From Planctomycetaceae bacterium (GTDB taxonomy: Bacteria; Planctomycetota; Phycisphaerae; SM23-33): a stretch of DNA of 64,000 bases. The translations under genes and the position numbers were made by a program. Position 1 is the stretch's first letter, and the number at the start of each line of letters is the position of its first letter. Below the pieces are notes generated by a model. The model ran no database searches. It saw nothing but the letters and a program-made list of their open reading frames with translations, and had not been told where the DNA came from. Shown one piece after another: positions 42,855-51,835 of this stretch. The stretch is from assembly GCA_021371965.1 (NCBI GenBank), contig JAJFVE010000157.1, forward strand, positions 1 through 64,000, read 5' to 3'.

Positions 42855-42869
42855 CGTCCGGGACCACCG

Positions 42870-45029
42870 ATGAAACAAATTCTTCAGGATCTCCGCGGCG
42901 GGCAGACTCGGCTGGTTGAAGTTCCCTCGCCGATCGTCACGCCCGGGTCGCTGCTGATCCGCACCACGCGAACGCTGATCTCGGCTGGGACTGAGCGCAT
43001 GCTTGTCGAGTTCGGCAAGGCCTCGCTGATTGCCAAGGCCCGCAGTCAACCTGACAAGGTCAAGCAGGTGCTCGACAAAATCAAGACTGACGGGCTGTCG
43101 GCCACACTTGAGGCGGTGTTCAGCCGCCTGGACGAGCCGCTGCCACTGGGCTACTGCAACTGCGGGGTGGTGATGCAGGTCGGGGCCGGCGTGACGGGCT
43201 TCGCGCCCGGCGACCGCTTGATCAGCAACGGCCCGCACGCACAAATCGTCGCCGTGCCCAAGAACCTCTGCGCCAAGGTTCCCGATTGCATCAGCGATGA
43301 GCAGGCGGCCTTCACGGTGCTGGCCAGCATCGCCCTGCAGGGGCTGCGGCTGGTGAACCCGGTAATGGGTGAACGGGTAGCCGTTTTCGGTCTGGGCGTG
43401 ATCGGTCTGGTGGCGGTGCAATTGTTGCGGGCCAACGGCTGCCAGGTGCTGGCCATCGACGTCAACGCCGACCGGCTCAAGCAGGCTGCCTCCCACGGCG
43501 CCGCAACGGCGCTGGCCGGACAGGGTTCGGACCCTGTGATAGCCGCCCGGGCGTGGACCGGCGGGTGCGGCGTCGATGCGGTGGTGATCACGGCTGCGGC
43601 CAAGACCGATCTGATCATGCACCAGGCCGCCGAGATGTCGCGCAAGCGCGGGCGGCTGGTGCTGGTGGGCGTGGTGGGGCTCAACCTCCGTCGTAGCGAC
43701 TTCTATGAGAAAGAACTGACGTTCCAGGTCTCCTGCTCATACGGTCCAGGGCGCTATGACGACCGCTACGAAAAGGGCGGACAGGATTATTCGCTCTCCG
43801 AGGTCCGATGGACCGAGCAGCGCAATTTCCAAGCCGTCCTGGACATGATGTCCACCGGGCGGCTCAACGTCGATGCCTTGGTCAGCCATCGGTTCAACCT
43901 CGACGAGGCGGCCGAAGCCTACGACCTGATTACGACCCGCGGCGGGCTGGGAGTGATTCTCAAGTATCCCGAGTCGGTGGACCCCATGCCGACACTGACA
44001 CTGGGCTGGCCGCAAGGCACTTCCAGCGATTCGCCCGTCATCGGCGTCATCGGTGCCGGCAATTTCTCCAAGGTCACGCTCATGCCCGCCCTGGCGAAAA
44101 TCCGCGCGCGAGTGGGATACATCGCCGACCTCAACACGGCTGCGGCCGTGCATTTGGCAAGCAAGTTTCACGCCAACAAGGCCGTCAGCGACTATCGCCT
44201 GATGCTGGAAGACCCAGCCGTGCAGGCGGTGTTCGTGGCGGTTAATCACAACCTGCACGCGCGGCTGGTGACGGAGATCCTGCGTTCGGGCAAGCACGCC
44301 TTTGTCGAGAAACCGCTGGCGATGACGCTGGAGGAGCTGGCGCAGATTCAATCGGCAATCGCGGCGGCGCCGAGGTGCATGGTCATGACGGGCTTCAACC
44401 GCCGGTTTTCGCCGCACACGCAGGCCATCGCCAAGGCGCTGGCCTCTCGCAAGGAACCGCTGTCGATGGCGATGACGGTCAACGCCGGTTATATCCCGCC
44501 CGAGCACTGGGTGCACGACCCGGTCCTGGGCGGCGGGCGTATCATTGGCGAGGCCTGCCACTTCATCGATCTTCTGGCATTTCTGGCCGGGTGCGAGGTC
44601 ACGACGGTATCGGCCTGCATGGCCGGCCGCGGTTTCGCCACGCGCGACGACAAGATGGCCATCACGCTGGGATTTGCCGACGGTTCGGTCGGTTCGGTGT
44701 GCTATTACGCCAATGGCTCAAAGCAGTACCCCAAGGAACTGCTGCGGGTCTTCAGCGATGGCCACGTGTTTGAACTGGACAATTTCCGCCAGACGCGCGC
44801 CCTCGGGGTCCGCGGATTCCGCACCGTCCGCACGCATGGACAGGACAAAGGGCACACCCGCGAGTTCAAAACGTTCATTGATCGGGTGGCCCAGGAGGCG
44901 GGGGAGTGGCCCGTTTCATTTGAGCAACAGATCAACAGCACATTGGCGAGCTTTGCGGCCGTGGTAGCCGCGGCCGAGAACCGCACTGTGATTCTCGCCC
45001 AGGAATACGTTACGGCATCAAGCACCTGA
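42870..45029 (+). CDS. two-domain oxidoreductase (MDR alcohol-dehydrogenase-like + Gfo/Idh/MocA)
   Basis: A 719-aa fusion. Residues 1 to about 365 form an MDR-type dehydrogenase (TLISAGTERMLVEFGKAS; dinucleotide loop VFGLGVIGLVAVQLL); residues about 378-719 form a Gfo/Idh/MocA enzyme (GVIGAGNFSKVTLMPALAK; canonical VEKPLAMTLEELA). Fusions of this type occur beside heparinase II/III-family genes in polysaccharide loci, as here (46148). They may interconvert keto and hydroxy forms of a nucleotide sugar. It is the intact paralog of the divergent protein at 10358-12496. Confidence 0.9.
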   Translation: MKQILQDLRGGQTRLVEVPSPIVTPGSLLIRTTRTLISAGTERMLVEFGKASLIAKARSQPDKVKQVLDKIKTDGLSATLEAVFSRLDEPLPLGYCNCGVVMQVGAGVTGFAPGDRLISNGPHAQIVAVPKNLCAKVPDCISDEQAAFTVLASIALQGLRLVNPVMGERVAVFGLGVIGLVAVQLLRANGCQVLAIDVNADRLKQAASHGAATALAGQGSDPVIAARAWTGGCGVDAVVITAAAKTDLIMHQAAEMSRKRGRLVLVGVVGLNLRRSDFYEKELTFQVSCSYGPGRYDDRYEKGGQDYSLSEVRWTEQRNFQAVLDMMSTGRLNVDALVSHRFNLDEAAEAYDLITTRGGLGVILKYPESVDPMPTLTLGWPQGTSSDSPVIGVIGAGNFSKVTLMPALAKIRARVGYIADLNTAAAVHLASKFHANKAVSDYRLMLEDPAVQAVFVAVNHNLHARLVTEILRSGKHAFVEKPLAMTLEELAQIQSAIAAAPRCMVMTGFNRRFSPHTQAIAKALASRKEPLSMAMTVNAGYIPPEHWVHDPVLGGGRIIGEACHFIDLLAFLAGCEVTTVSACMAGRGFATRDDKMAITLGFADGSVGSVCYYANGSKQYPKELLRVFSDGHVFELDNFRQTRALGVRGFRTVRTHGQDKGHTREFKTFIDRVAQEAGEWPVSFEQQINSTLASFAAVVAAAENRTVILAQEYVTASST

Positions 45030-45034
45030 GCGGT

Positions 45035-46006
45035 TCAATGCGGCAAGTCGCCGGGTGTTACAAAGAACGCGTCATCATATCGTAGCATCAGCATGCCGTC
45101 GGTCCAGGCGCCCTCGTCGATGGCGGGCCGGCGGCCCAGCAGCAACTCCAGCAGCCATCGCGGTGAATCGGCGCCGGCGCGGATCGACAGCGGCGCCCCG
45201 CCGCCAAATCGCGGATTGATCTCGATAAACACCACTTCGCCCGCGGCCGTCAGAAAGCACTGCACCGTCACCATGCCCACGCAGCCCTTGAGGTGCCCGA
45301 CAAGGTGGCGCGTCTGCGCGATGATCGTCGCATTACGGACGGTCTGCGATTTGCTGACTTCGCCGGCCCGCACTTCGTGCCGCAGCCGCGGGACCGCGCA
45401 GAGGCAGTTGCCCCGGAAGTCGGTGAAGGCGTCGACGGTGTGCTCGCGGCCGCGGATATACTGCTGGAAGATCAAGTCGCCCCGGCCGCTGCGGCGGTAA
45501 TAGTCCAGCTCGTGCTGCGTGCGGATCACGTTGACATCGAGGCTGGCGCTGCCGAACTGCGGTTTGACCAGGATGGGGAAGGTGGGATTGTCCAGGTCCC
45601 GCGGAGCGAGGATACGCGGGCCGGGCAGGTTGTTGTCGGCCAGGAAGGCGGCGGTCTTGAGCTTGTCGGCGGCGATGTCCACCACCCGCGGCGAGCAGAC
45701 GACGGCGCGCGTGCCGTAGCGGGCAAAGTCTTCGCGGGCGGCCGCGAGCACGCCCAGTTCCGTGTCGATCAGCGGGACGAGGGCGTCGATGGCGTTGCGG
45801 CGGCAGTAATCCAGCAGGAAGGGGATGTACTGGCCTGAGTCGATGCGCGGAGCGATTGCCGCTACGGAGGCCTCCTGCAGCGCCGGCGCCATCGGCTGGG
45901 CGTCGACGGCGTGGAGTTCCAGACCGAGATCCAGTTCAGCGGCCGCACGCTGGAACTCGCGCAGCAGGACCACTCGCCGTCCGGCGGATGTGAACAGCAA
46001 CTTCAT
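45035..46006 (-). CDS. ATP-grasp domain protein (CarB-like)
   Basis: A 323-aa protein on the opposite strand to its neighbours. It starts KLLFTSAGRRVVLLREFQRA (pre-ATP-grasp Rossmann part), then FPILVKPQFGSASLDVNVI with the ATP-binding lysine, FQQYIRGREHTVDAF, and the metal-binding end VVFIEINPRFGGGAPLS. ATP-grasp ligases of this type join carboxylates to amines or thiols; in glycan loci they can attach amino acids. A longer upstream frame exists, but ATG 46006 matches the family N-terminus. The substrate is unknown; coupling of an amino acid to the glycan is one possibility. It ends five bases from the convergent oxidoreductase gene. Confidence 0.87.
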   Translation of the reverse strand: MKLLFTSAGRRVVLLREFQRAAAELDLGLELHAVDAQPMAPALQEASVAAIAPRIDSGQYIPFLLDYCRRNAIDALVPLIDTELGVLAAAREDFARYGTRAVVCSPRVVDIAADKLKTAAFLADNNLPGPRILAPRDLDNPTFPILVKPQFGSASLDVNVIRTQHELDYYRRSGRGDLIFQQYIRGREHTVDAFTDFRGNCLCAVPRLRHEVRAGEVSKSQTVRNATIIAQTRHLVGHLKGCVGMVTVQCFLTAAGEVVFIEINPRFGGGAPLSIRAGADSPRWLLELLLGRRPAIDEGAWTDGMLMLRYDDAFFVTPGDLPH

Positions 46007-46109
46007 GGTGCTCTCGAAATCATGGGTTGAAGGTCGCATCGCGATGCCCGCGACGCCATTAGATGAATCGGCCCAAGGGCGCCTGCGGCAATAGTCCCAT
46101 GTGGGGGCG

Positions 46110-46138
46110 TTGTCCGCCGGAGCGGCCGCTGGTAAACT
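46110..46138 (+). promoter_or_regulatory. possible promoter of the heparinase-family gene
   Basis: TTGTCC (46110-46115) and TAAACT (46133-46138) are 17 bp apart, but the -10 touches the TGGAGG ribosome site of the GTG start at 46148. Either the promoter is spurious or transcription begins at the start codon. Confidence 0.25.
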
Positions 46139-46147
46139 GGAGGCATC

Positions 46148-48325
46148 GTGACGAATGTCATCGCCAAATACGCAACGTTGCTGAAGCAGTATGGCTTGGC
46201 CAACTGCCTTTCGCGGCTGATCTACGACGTCAAGCGCCATCGCGGGCTTATCAAGAGGCGATTCCCCTGCTGGCAGTGGGCGCAGCGTCCTCTGGCCTTC
46301 TGGCTGAAAGACGGCGTCCCTTGCGACGTGGCCGCCTATCGCAGCTACGCCGATACCAACACCGGCGCGTTTTTCTTTCCGCTGGGCAAGCCGCCCATGC
46401 TGGATGAGCCCTGGGGCGGCCAGGCGGTCGCCGCCGCCGGGAGAATCCTTCGGGGCGAGTTTCCCTATTTCTCCAATCTTTGGGGGCGCCTGGGCTATCC
46501 CGAGCCGGCGTGGCTGACGAATCCCTTCACCGGCCAGAGCGAATCGGCCTCTCGCCACTGGTGCGACCTTCGCGACTTCGACCCTGCCCGCGGGGACATC
46601 AAGTTCCTGTGGGAGCCTTCGCGTTTCTCCTGGGCCTGGCCGCTGGTTCGGGCGTACGCCGCCACCGGCGACGACCGGTATGCCCAGGCGTTCTGGACGT
46701 TGTTCGAGTCATGGCTGGAGTGCAATCCGCCGCACATGGGGCCTAACTGGCTGTGCGGGCAGGAGGTGTCTATCCGGATCATCGCCTGCGCTTTCGCCAC
46801 CCGCGCCTTCTGGGCCAGCCCGGCCACCACAGATGCACGCGTGGCGGCGATGGCCGTCTTCATGGGCGCCAGCGCTCAGCGCGTGGCTGGAAACATCGAC
46901 TTTGCCTTGTGGCAGAAGAGCAATCATGCCGTCACCGAAGCCGCCGGAGTGTTCACCGTCGGCATGCTCTGGCCTGAGCTCAAGGACGCCCCTCACTGGC
47001 GCCGCCTCGGCCGCCATGTGTTGCTGGACCAATGCCGCAGGTACAATTGGCCTGACGGCTCGTACGTGATGCACTCGTTCAATTACCAACGCATGTCGCT
47101 GCAGGTCTTCCTGTGGTGCATGCGACTGGCTCAACTGGCGGGCGAGCCGATGCCCGCGGAGATGTCCGACCGCATCCGCTTGTCGACGCGATTCCTCTAT
47201 CAATTGCAGGACGCCGCCGGTCGCTGCCCCAATTACGGATCCAACGACGGCGCGCTGCTCCTGCCCCTCAACGGCTGCGACTATCTCGACTACCGCCCCG
47301 CCCTTGGCGCCCTGCACTACCTGCTGGAGGGCAAGCCGCTCTACACCCGCGGACCCTGGTCGGAGGACCTGGTCTGGCTCTTCGGCCGCGAGGCGGCCGA
47401 TGCCCCCCCGCAGGCGTTGGCGCGCACCTCCTGCGACTTCACCTACGGCGGCTATTACACCCTCCGCGGCCGCGACACATGGGCGATGATCCGCTGCCAC
47501 AGCTACCGCAGCCGCCCCGGGCAGGCCGATCTGCTGGCGGTGGATCTGTGGTGGAAGGGCGTCAACGTCCTGCGCGACTCGGGCACGTTCAGCTACTATG
47601 ACCCGCAGGGGCAGTGGAACAATTACTTCCTCTCGACGACCGCGCATAACACGGTGCAGATCGGCGGGCAGGATCAGATGATTAAGGGTCCGCGGTTTCA
47701 GTGGCAGACGCTGGCGCAGTCGCGGTTGCTGGGCCGGCGAGGCGCGGGAGATGTCGAGATCTGGCAGGGCGAGCATTACGGCTATCGCCGCCTGTCGCCA
47801 GCGGTGGTGCACCGCCGTACGCTCTGCCGCCTGGGCGATCAGGCATGGCTTGTGGTGGACGATCTGCTAGGCAGCGGCGCCGTCGATGCCAAGCTGTTCT
47901 GGCACCTGACGTGCGACGGATACGACCGGCACGATGACGTGGTGTATCTGCAGACGCCGGCTGGCGAGGTGACGCTGTTCACCGCGTGCTCGGGGGCGGT
48001 CGAGTGCACTATGGCGCAGGGGCAGGAATCGTCTCTGCGGTTAGGGTGGCAGTCGCTGTATTACGGGCGGCGAACGCCGGCGCTGGCGATGCAGCTTGCC
48101 TCGCTCGACCAACTGCCGCTGCGGTACGTGACAGTCGTAGGCCTGGCTGGCCGATATGAAATAACGCAGTGCCTTCCCGATCACGTGGTGGCATGGCGCG
48201 GCGGCGAGGGCGTGACAACGATCGACCTGTTGCCACCGCCGGAGGCGGGAGTGATTCGCCGCGTGGCGATCAACGGGACGGACGTGTGGCAACAGAGTCA
48301 AGGTGCTGGCGGAGAATCTGTCTGA
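46148..48325 (+). CDS. heparinase II/III family (alginate lyase-like) protein
   Basis: A 725-aa protein with the family's two-part architecture. The alpha/alpha toroid includes WPLVRAYAATGDDRYAQAF, GPNWLCGQEVSIRIIACAF, KSNHAVTEAAGVFTVG and YGSNDGALLLPLNGCDYLDY. The C-terminal beta-sandwich contains GGYYTLRGRDTWAMIRC and LSTTAHNTVQIGG. These proteins are usually polysaccharide lyases acting on uronic-acid polymers and are often coded in exopolysaccharide loci without a signal peptide, as seems the case here. The start is GTG 46148 behind CTGGAGG. It shares its last base with the next start codon. Confidence 0.9.
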   Translation: MTNVIAKYATLLKQYGLANCLSRLIYDVKRHRGLIKRRFPCWQWAQRPLAFWLKDGVPCDVAAYRSYADTNTGAFFFPLGKPPMLDEPWGGQAVAAAGRILRGEFPYFSNLWGRLGYPEPAWLTNPFTGQSESASRHWCDLRDFDPARGDIKFLWEPSRFSWAWPLVRAYAATGDDRYAQAFWTLFESWLECNPPHMGPNWLCGQEVSIRIIACAFATRAFWASPATTDARVAAMAVFMGASAQRVAGNIDFALWQKSNHAVTEAAGVFTVGMLWPELKDAPHWRRLGRHVLLDQCRRYNWPDGSYVMHSFNYQRMSLQVFLWCMRLAQLAGEPMPAEMSDRIRLSTRFLYQLQDAAGRCPNYGSNDGALLLPLNGCDYLDYRPALGALHYLLEGKPLYTRGPWSEDLVWLFGREAADAPPQALARTSCDFTYGGYYTLRGRDTWAMIRCHSYRSRPGQADLLAVDLWWKGVNVLRDSGTFSYYDPQGQWNNYFLSTTAHNTVQIGGQDQMIKGPRFQWQTLAQSRLLGRRGAGDVEIWQGEHYGYRRLSPAVVHRRTLCRLGDQAWLVVDDLLGSGAVDAKLFWHLTCDGYDRHDDVVYLQTPAGEVTLFTACSGAVECTMAQGQESSLRLGWQSLYYGRRTPALAMQLASLDQLPLRYVTVVGLAGRYEITQCLPDHVVAWRGGEGVTTIDLLPPPEAGVIRRVAINGTDVWQQSQGAGGESV

Positions 48326-49572
48326 TGCGGATATTGATTATTCACCAGTTCTTTCTCGGTCGTAGCGATTCGGGCGGCTCGCGCTGGAACCAGTTCGCCA
48401 AGTATTGGGCCGCGGCAGGGCATGATGTGACGGTGCTGGCGGGCATGGTGCACTATGCCAAGGGAACCAAACCGCCTGAGTACAAAGGGCGATTCATCGT
48501 TTCCGAACAGGTCGGCCCGCGCGTGACGGTGCTGCGATGCCACGTCAGTGAGTCCTACAACCGCAACTTTATGGGACGTTTCTGGGCGTACCTGAGCTTC
48601 ACATTCTCGTCGCTCATAGCCGGCATTCTGTATGCGCCGCGCCCCGATATTATTGTCGCCACCAGTCCGCCGCTGACGGTGGCGCCGACCATGTGGATGC
48701 TGAGCGTGCTGCTGGGCAGCCCCGCCGTCTTCGAGGTGCGCGACCTGTGGCCCGAGAGCGCTGTCGATACGGGAGTGTTGACCTCCAAGCCCCTGATCTG
48801 GCTGAGCTATCGCATCGAGGCGCTGGCATATCGCCGGGCGGCTTTAATCAACGTGCTTACGCCGGCCTTTGTCGACGCTCTGATCGTTCGCAAGGGCGTC
48901 TCTCCCCGGCGGCTGACCATGATCCCCAACGCGGCCGACCTGGACCTGATGCAACCGGGCCCTCGCGACAATCACATCCGGGCCGAACTGGGCCTGGCGG
49001 GCAAATTCGTCATCAGCTACTTCGGCGCGCACGGGCGGGCCAACAAGGTCGGGCAACTACTCGATGCGGCCGAACTGGTCAGGAATTCTCACCCGGACAT
49101 CCGGTTCCTGCTGGTGGGCGACGGGATGGAAAAACCCATGCTCGTCGAGCAGGCCGCCCAGCGCAAGCTCGACAACGTGATCTTCGCCCCGCCGGTGTCG
49201 AAGGAGCAGGTGGGCGACTACATTAATGCCTCCGATGCCTGCACGGCGGTGCTGATGAAGAACGAGACCTTCAAGACCGTCTATCCCAACAAGGTCTTCG
49301 ACTACATGTGCTGCCGCCGCCCGATCATTATCGGCATCGACGGCGCCGCCAGAAAGCTTATCGAAGAGCAAGCCCATGCCGGCCTCTATGCCGAGCCGGA
49401 GAACCCGCAGGCCTTTGTCGACGCCGTGCTGGCGCTGAAGAACGACCCGGATCGGGCGGAAGGCATGGGGCGCAGCGGCTGGGAATATGTTGTAGAACAC
49501 TTTGACCGGGAGAAGCTTGCGGCCAAGTATCTGCTGGAGATCGGTCGCGTGCTGGAGGGCTGCGGGAGCTAG
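48325..49572 (+). CDS. WbuB-like glycosyltransferase family 4 protein
   Basis: A 415-aa GT-B enzyme: RILIIHQFFLGRSDSGGSRW at the N-terminus, AVFEVRDLWPESAVDTGVL, MIPNAADLDLM and VFDYMCCRRPIIIGIDGAA. The pattern matches WbuB/WcaI-type transferases. ATG 48325 uses the last base of the upstream stop codon, so it is coupled to the heparinase-family gene. Its 3' end overlaps the convergent WecA-like gene by four bases (CTAG carries both stops). Confidence 0.9.
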   Translation: MRILIIHQFFLGRSDSGGSRWNQFAKYWAAAGHDVTVLAGMVHYAKGTKPPEYKGRFIVSEQVGPRVTVLRCHVSESYNRNFMGRFWAYLSFTFSSLIAGILYAPRPDIIVATSPPLTVAPTMWMLSVLLGSPAVFEVRDLWPESAVDTGVLTSKPLIWLSYRIEALAYRRAALINVLTPAFVDALIVRKGVSPRRLTMIPNAADLDLMQPGPRDNHIRAELGLAGKFVISYFGAHGRANKVGQLLDAAELVRNSHPDIRFLLVGDGMEKPMLVEQAAQRKLDNVIFAPPVSKEQVGDYINASDACTAVLMKNETFKTVYPNKVFDYMCCRRPIIIGIDGAARKLIEEQAHAGLYAEPENPQAFVDAVLALKNDPDRAEGMGRSGWEYVVEHFDREKLAAKYLLEIGRVLEGCGS

Positions 49573-50654
49573 ATGCCGGCCCCGGTCTGTGCGGCCGGAT
49601 CAGCCGGTGCCCCGTGGCGCCGGAACGTGCGGTGTACCAGTACGCTGTAGACGATCATCATGCCCAGAAGCCCTGTCAGCAGAGCCAGTCTACCGGCGTT
49701 TCCCCAGTGGTTATAGAGCAGCGCCCCGGCCGACCAACACGTCATCATCGTTATCTGCAGGCACGTCACGGCGGTATGGCTCCATCCCGAGCGGATCAGC
49801 AGTTGGTAGTGGTGCTCGCGGTGGGCCTTGTAGAATTTCTGTCCTCGGATCATGCGTTTGATGACAGTAAAGGCTGCGTCATAGATGAACACGCCCAAGG
49901 GCATCAGGAAGACGATCCAGGGGAACTTCGTCTGCTTGGCCCCCAACAGTGTCAGCATCGCCAGCACGAATCCCAGCGTCGCCGAGCCTACGTCGCCCAT
50001 GAACATGCGCGCTTTGGGGAAATTGTGCGGCAGGAAGCCCAGGCAGGCTCCAGCTACTGCCGCGGCGGCCAACACGCTGTTGGCTGTACCCCCCCAGAAC
50101 AGCAGCAGCGACATCGTCCCGGCGCCCCAGATGCCTTGAGCGGCGGCAATGCCATTGATGCCGTCCATGAAGTTGAAGAAATTGACGAAGGCCACCACGA
50201 ACAGCACGGCCAGAAAAACACCCAGGGCGGGAGACAGCGGCAGAGGCAGATAAGGCAGGTTCAACTCATCGGGGATCAAACGGATCAACAGGACCGTCCC
50301 CAGTGTCACTGCCAGGTGCACCGCAAACCGTACCGGCGAGGGCATCTGGCGGAAGTCATCCAGGAAGCTGATGATCGCGATCATGGCGCCGATACCGGCA
50401 CCGACGGCGAAGGCCGGCGTGGGCTTGAACAACGTCAGCCCGGCGCCGAAAGCGCCGAGGATGATCGCCACGCCCCCCACGCGAGGCACCGCCTCGGTAT
50501 GGCTGCTGCGATGGATCGGCCGGTCCATGATGTTCATCCGCAGCCCCGCGCTGCGAATGGGAAAGCCTATCAGGTAGGTCAGCGCTGCCGCAATTGCCAT
50601 GGCCAGAAGCATGGCGCTCCAACCGGTTACCTGAATGCTCATTACCTGAAACAT
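49569..50654 (-). CDS. wecA: undecaprenyl-phosphate N-acetylhexosamine-1-phosphate transferase (WecA/MraY family)
   Basis: A 361-aa membrane protein with about ten or eleven helices. Family motifs are MDRPIHRSSHTEAVPRVGGV near the N-terminus, IISFLDDFRQMPSPVRF, FNFMDGINGIAAAQG and FPKARMFMGDVGSATLGF; the end of the catalytic region is KAHREHHYQLLIRSGWSH. It transfers HexNAc-1-phosphate from a UDP-sugar to undecaprenyl phosphate and should start the repeat unit. ATG 50654 or 50642 are both possible starts. It is the third gene of a minus-strand unit after the CapD-like and DegT-like genes, which likely supply its substrate. Confidence 0.9.
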   Translation of the reverse strand: MFQVMSIQVTGWSAMLLAMAIAAALTYLIGFPIRSAGLRMNIMDRPIHRSSHTEAVPRVGGVAIILGAFGAGLTLFKPTPAFAVGAGIGAMIAIISFLDDFRQMPSPVRFAVHLAVTLGTVLLIRLIPDELNLPYLPLPLSPALGVFLAVLFVVAFVNFFNFMDGINGIAAAQGIWGAGTMSLLLFWGGTANSVLAAAAVAGACLGFLPHNFPKARMFMGDVGSATLGFVLAMLTLLGAKQTKFPWIVFLMPLGVFIYDAAFTVIKRMIRGQKFYKAHREHHYQLLIRSGWSHTAVTCLQITMMTCWSAGALLYNHWGNAGRLALLTGLLGMMIVYSVLVHRTFRRHGAPADPAAQTGAGI

Positions 50655-50701
50655 TCCACGTTTATCCCATTTTGGGGCGAGAGTCTTGCAGAGCGAAACT
50701 A

Positions 50702-51835
50702 TCAGCCCGCCAGCGTCTTCTTGAGTTCCTCGACGATCCTGAGGATCATTTCCGGCGTCATGCCGACAAAGAACGGCAGCACGATGGTGCGGTCGGCCAC
50801 GCATTCACACACGGGGAAATCGCCCCGCTCGATCCCCAGCAGTTCCTGGATGTACGGCTGGAGGTGGATGGCGGGGAAATACGCCTGCACGGCGATGCCC
50901 CGGGCGTTAAGATGGTCCAGAATCTTGTCGCGTTGCGAGGCGCTGAACCGGTCGGGCAGACGGATCACGTAAGCGAACCAACTGGCGTGCTCAATATCCG
51001 GGCAGGGGGGCAGATGAATATCCAGCGGGGCCAGCATCTCGTTGTACATCCGGGCGATCAGTCGGCGCTGATGCAGGATATCGTCCAGCCGCAGCATCTG
51101 CCGTTCACCCAGCGCCGCGGCCACTTCCGTCAAGCGGTAGTTGTACCCCAGGCGGGTGAAGACATTGGCGTTTTCGCTGGACCGGCCTTGGTTGCGCATC
51201 GAGCGGCACGCCTCCGCCAGTTCGTCGTTGTCGGTGACGATGACGCCGCCTTCTCCCGTTGTCACCTGCTTGTTGGGATAGAATCCGAACACCCCGCAGT
51301 CGCCGAAACTGCCGGCCGGTCGCCCCTCCAGCGAGCCGCCCAGGGCCTCGCAGCAGTCCTCAATCAGCAGCAGCTTGTGTTTGCGGGCGATGCGATCATA
51401 TGCCTGGAAATGGGCGACGTTGCCGAAGGCCTCCACCGGAAGAATGGCCTTGGTTCGCGGCGTGATGGCCGCCTCGACGGCCTGGGGATCCATGTTGTAC
51501 GTCTCGATGTCGATATCGACGAAGATCGGCGTGGCGCGCTCGAAGAGAATGCAGTTGGTCGTCGCAATGAACGAGAACGGCGAGGTAATGACCTCGTCCC
51601 CCTCGCCGATTCCCATCCCCCGCACGCACAGGTGCAGCCCGCTGGTGCCGCTGTTGACGCCGATCCCGTGCTTGCGCGAGGCGCGGTGGGCCACCGCCTG
51701 CTCGAACAGCTCGATGTGCGGGCCGATGCTCAGTCGGTCGCTACGAAGCACCTGCGCTACTGCCTCGATCTCCGATTCAGTGATATCCGGTCTGGCCAGG
51801 GGAATATTGCCAAGATCAGAAATATGGGTGGTCAT
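50702..51835 (-). CDS. DegT/DnrJ/EryC1/StrS family sugar aminotransferase
   Basis: A 377-aa PLP enzyme: NIPLARPDITESEIEAVAQV, the GVNSGTSGLHLCVRGMG phosphate-binding loop, LIEDCCEALGG and the PLP lysine in GFYPNKQVTTGEGG. The end of the domain includes YNYRLTEVAAALGERQ. It aminates a keto-sugar nucleotide. ATG 51835 overlaps the stop of the CapD-like gene by four bases and has GAGAGGA upstream. With the dehydratase it forms the classic pair that makes UDP-4-amino-4,6-dideoxy sugars of the bacillosamine type; PglE-like activity is the leading suggestion. Confidence 0.93.
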   Translation of the reverse strand: MTTHISDLGNIPLARPDITESEIEAVAQVLRSDRLSIGPHIELFEQAVAHRASRKHGIGVNSGTSGLHLCVRGMGIGEGDEVITSPFSFIATTNCILFERATPIFVDIDIETYNMDPQAVEAAITPRTKAILPVEAFGNVAHFQAYDRIARKHKLLLIEDCCEALGGSLEGRPAGSFGDCGVFGFYPNKQVTTGEGGVIVTDNDELAEACRSMRNQGRSSENANVFTRLGYNYRLTEVAAALGERQMLRLDDILHQRRLIARMYNEMLAPLDIHLPPCPDIEHASWFAYVIRLPDRFSASQRDKILDHLNARGIAVQAYFPAIHLQPYIQELLGIERGDFPVCECVADRTIVLPFFVGMTPEMILRIVEELKKTLAG

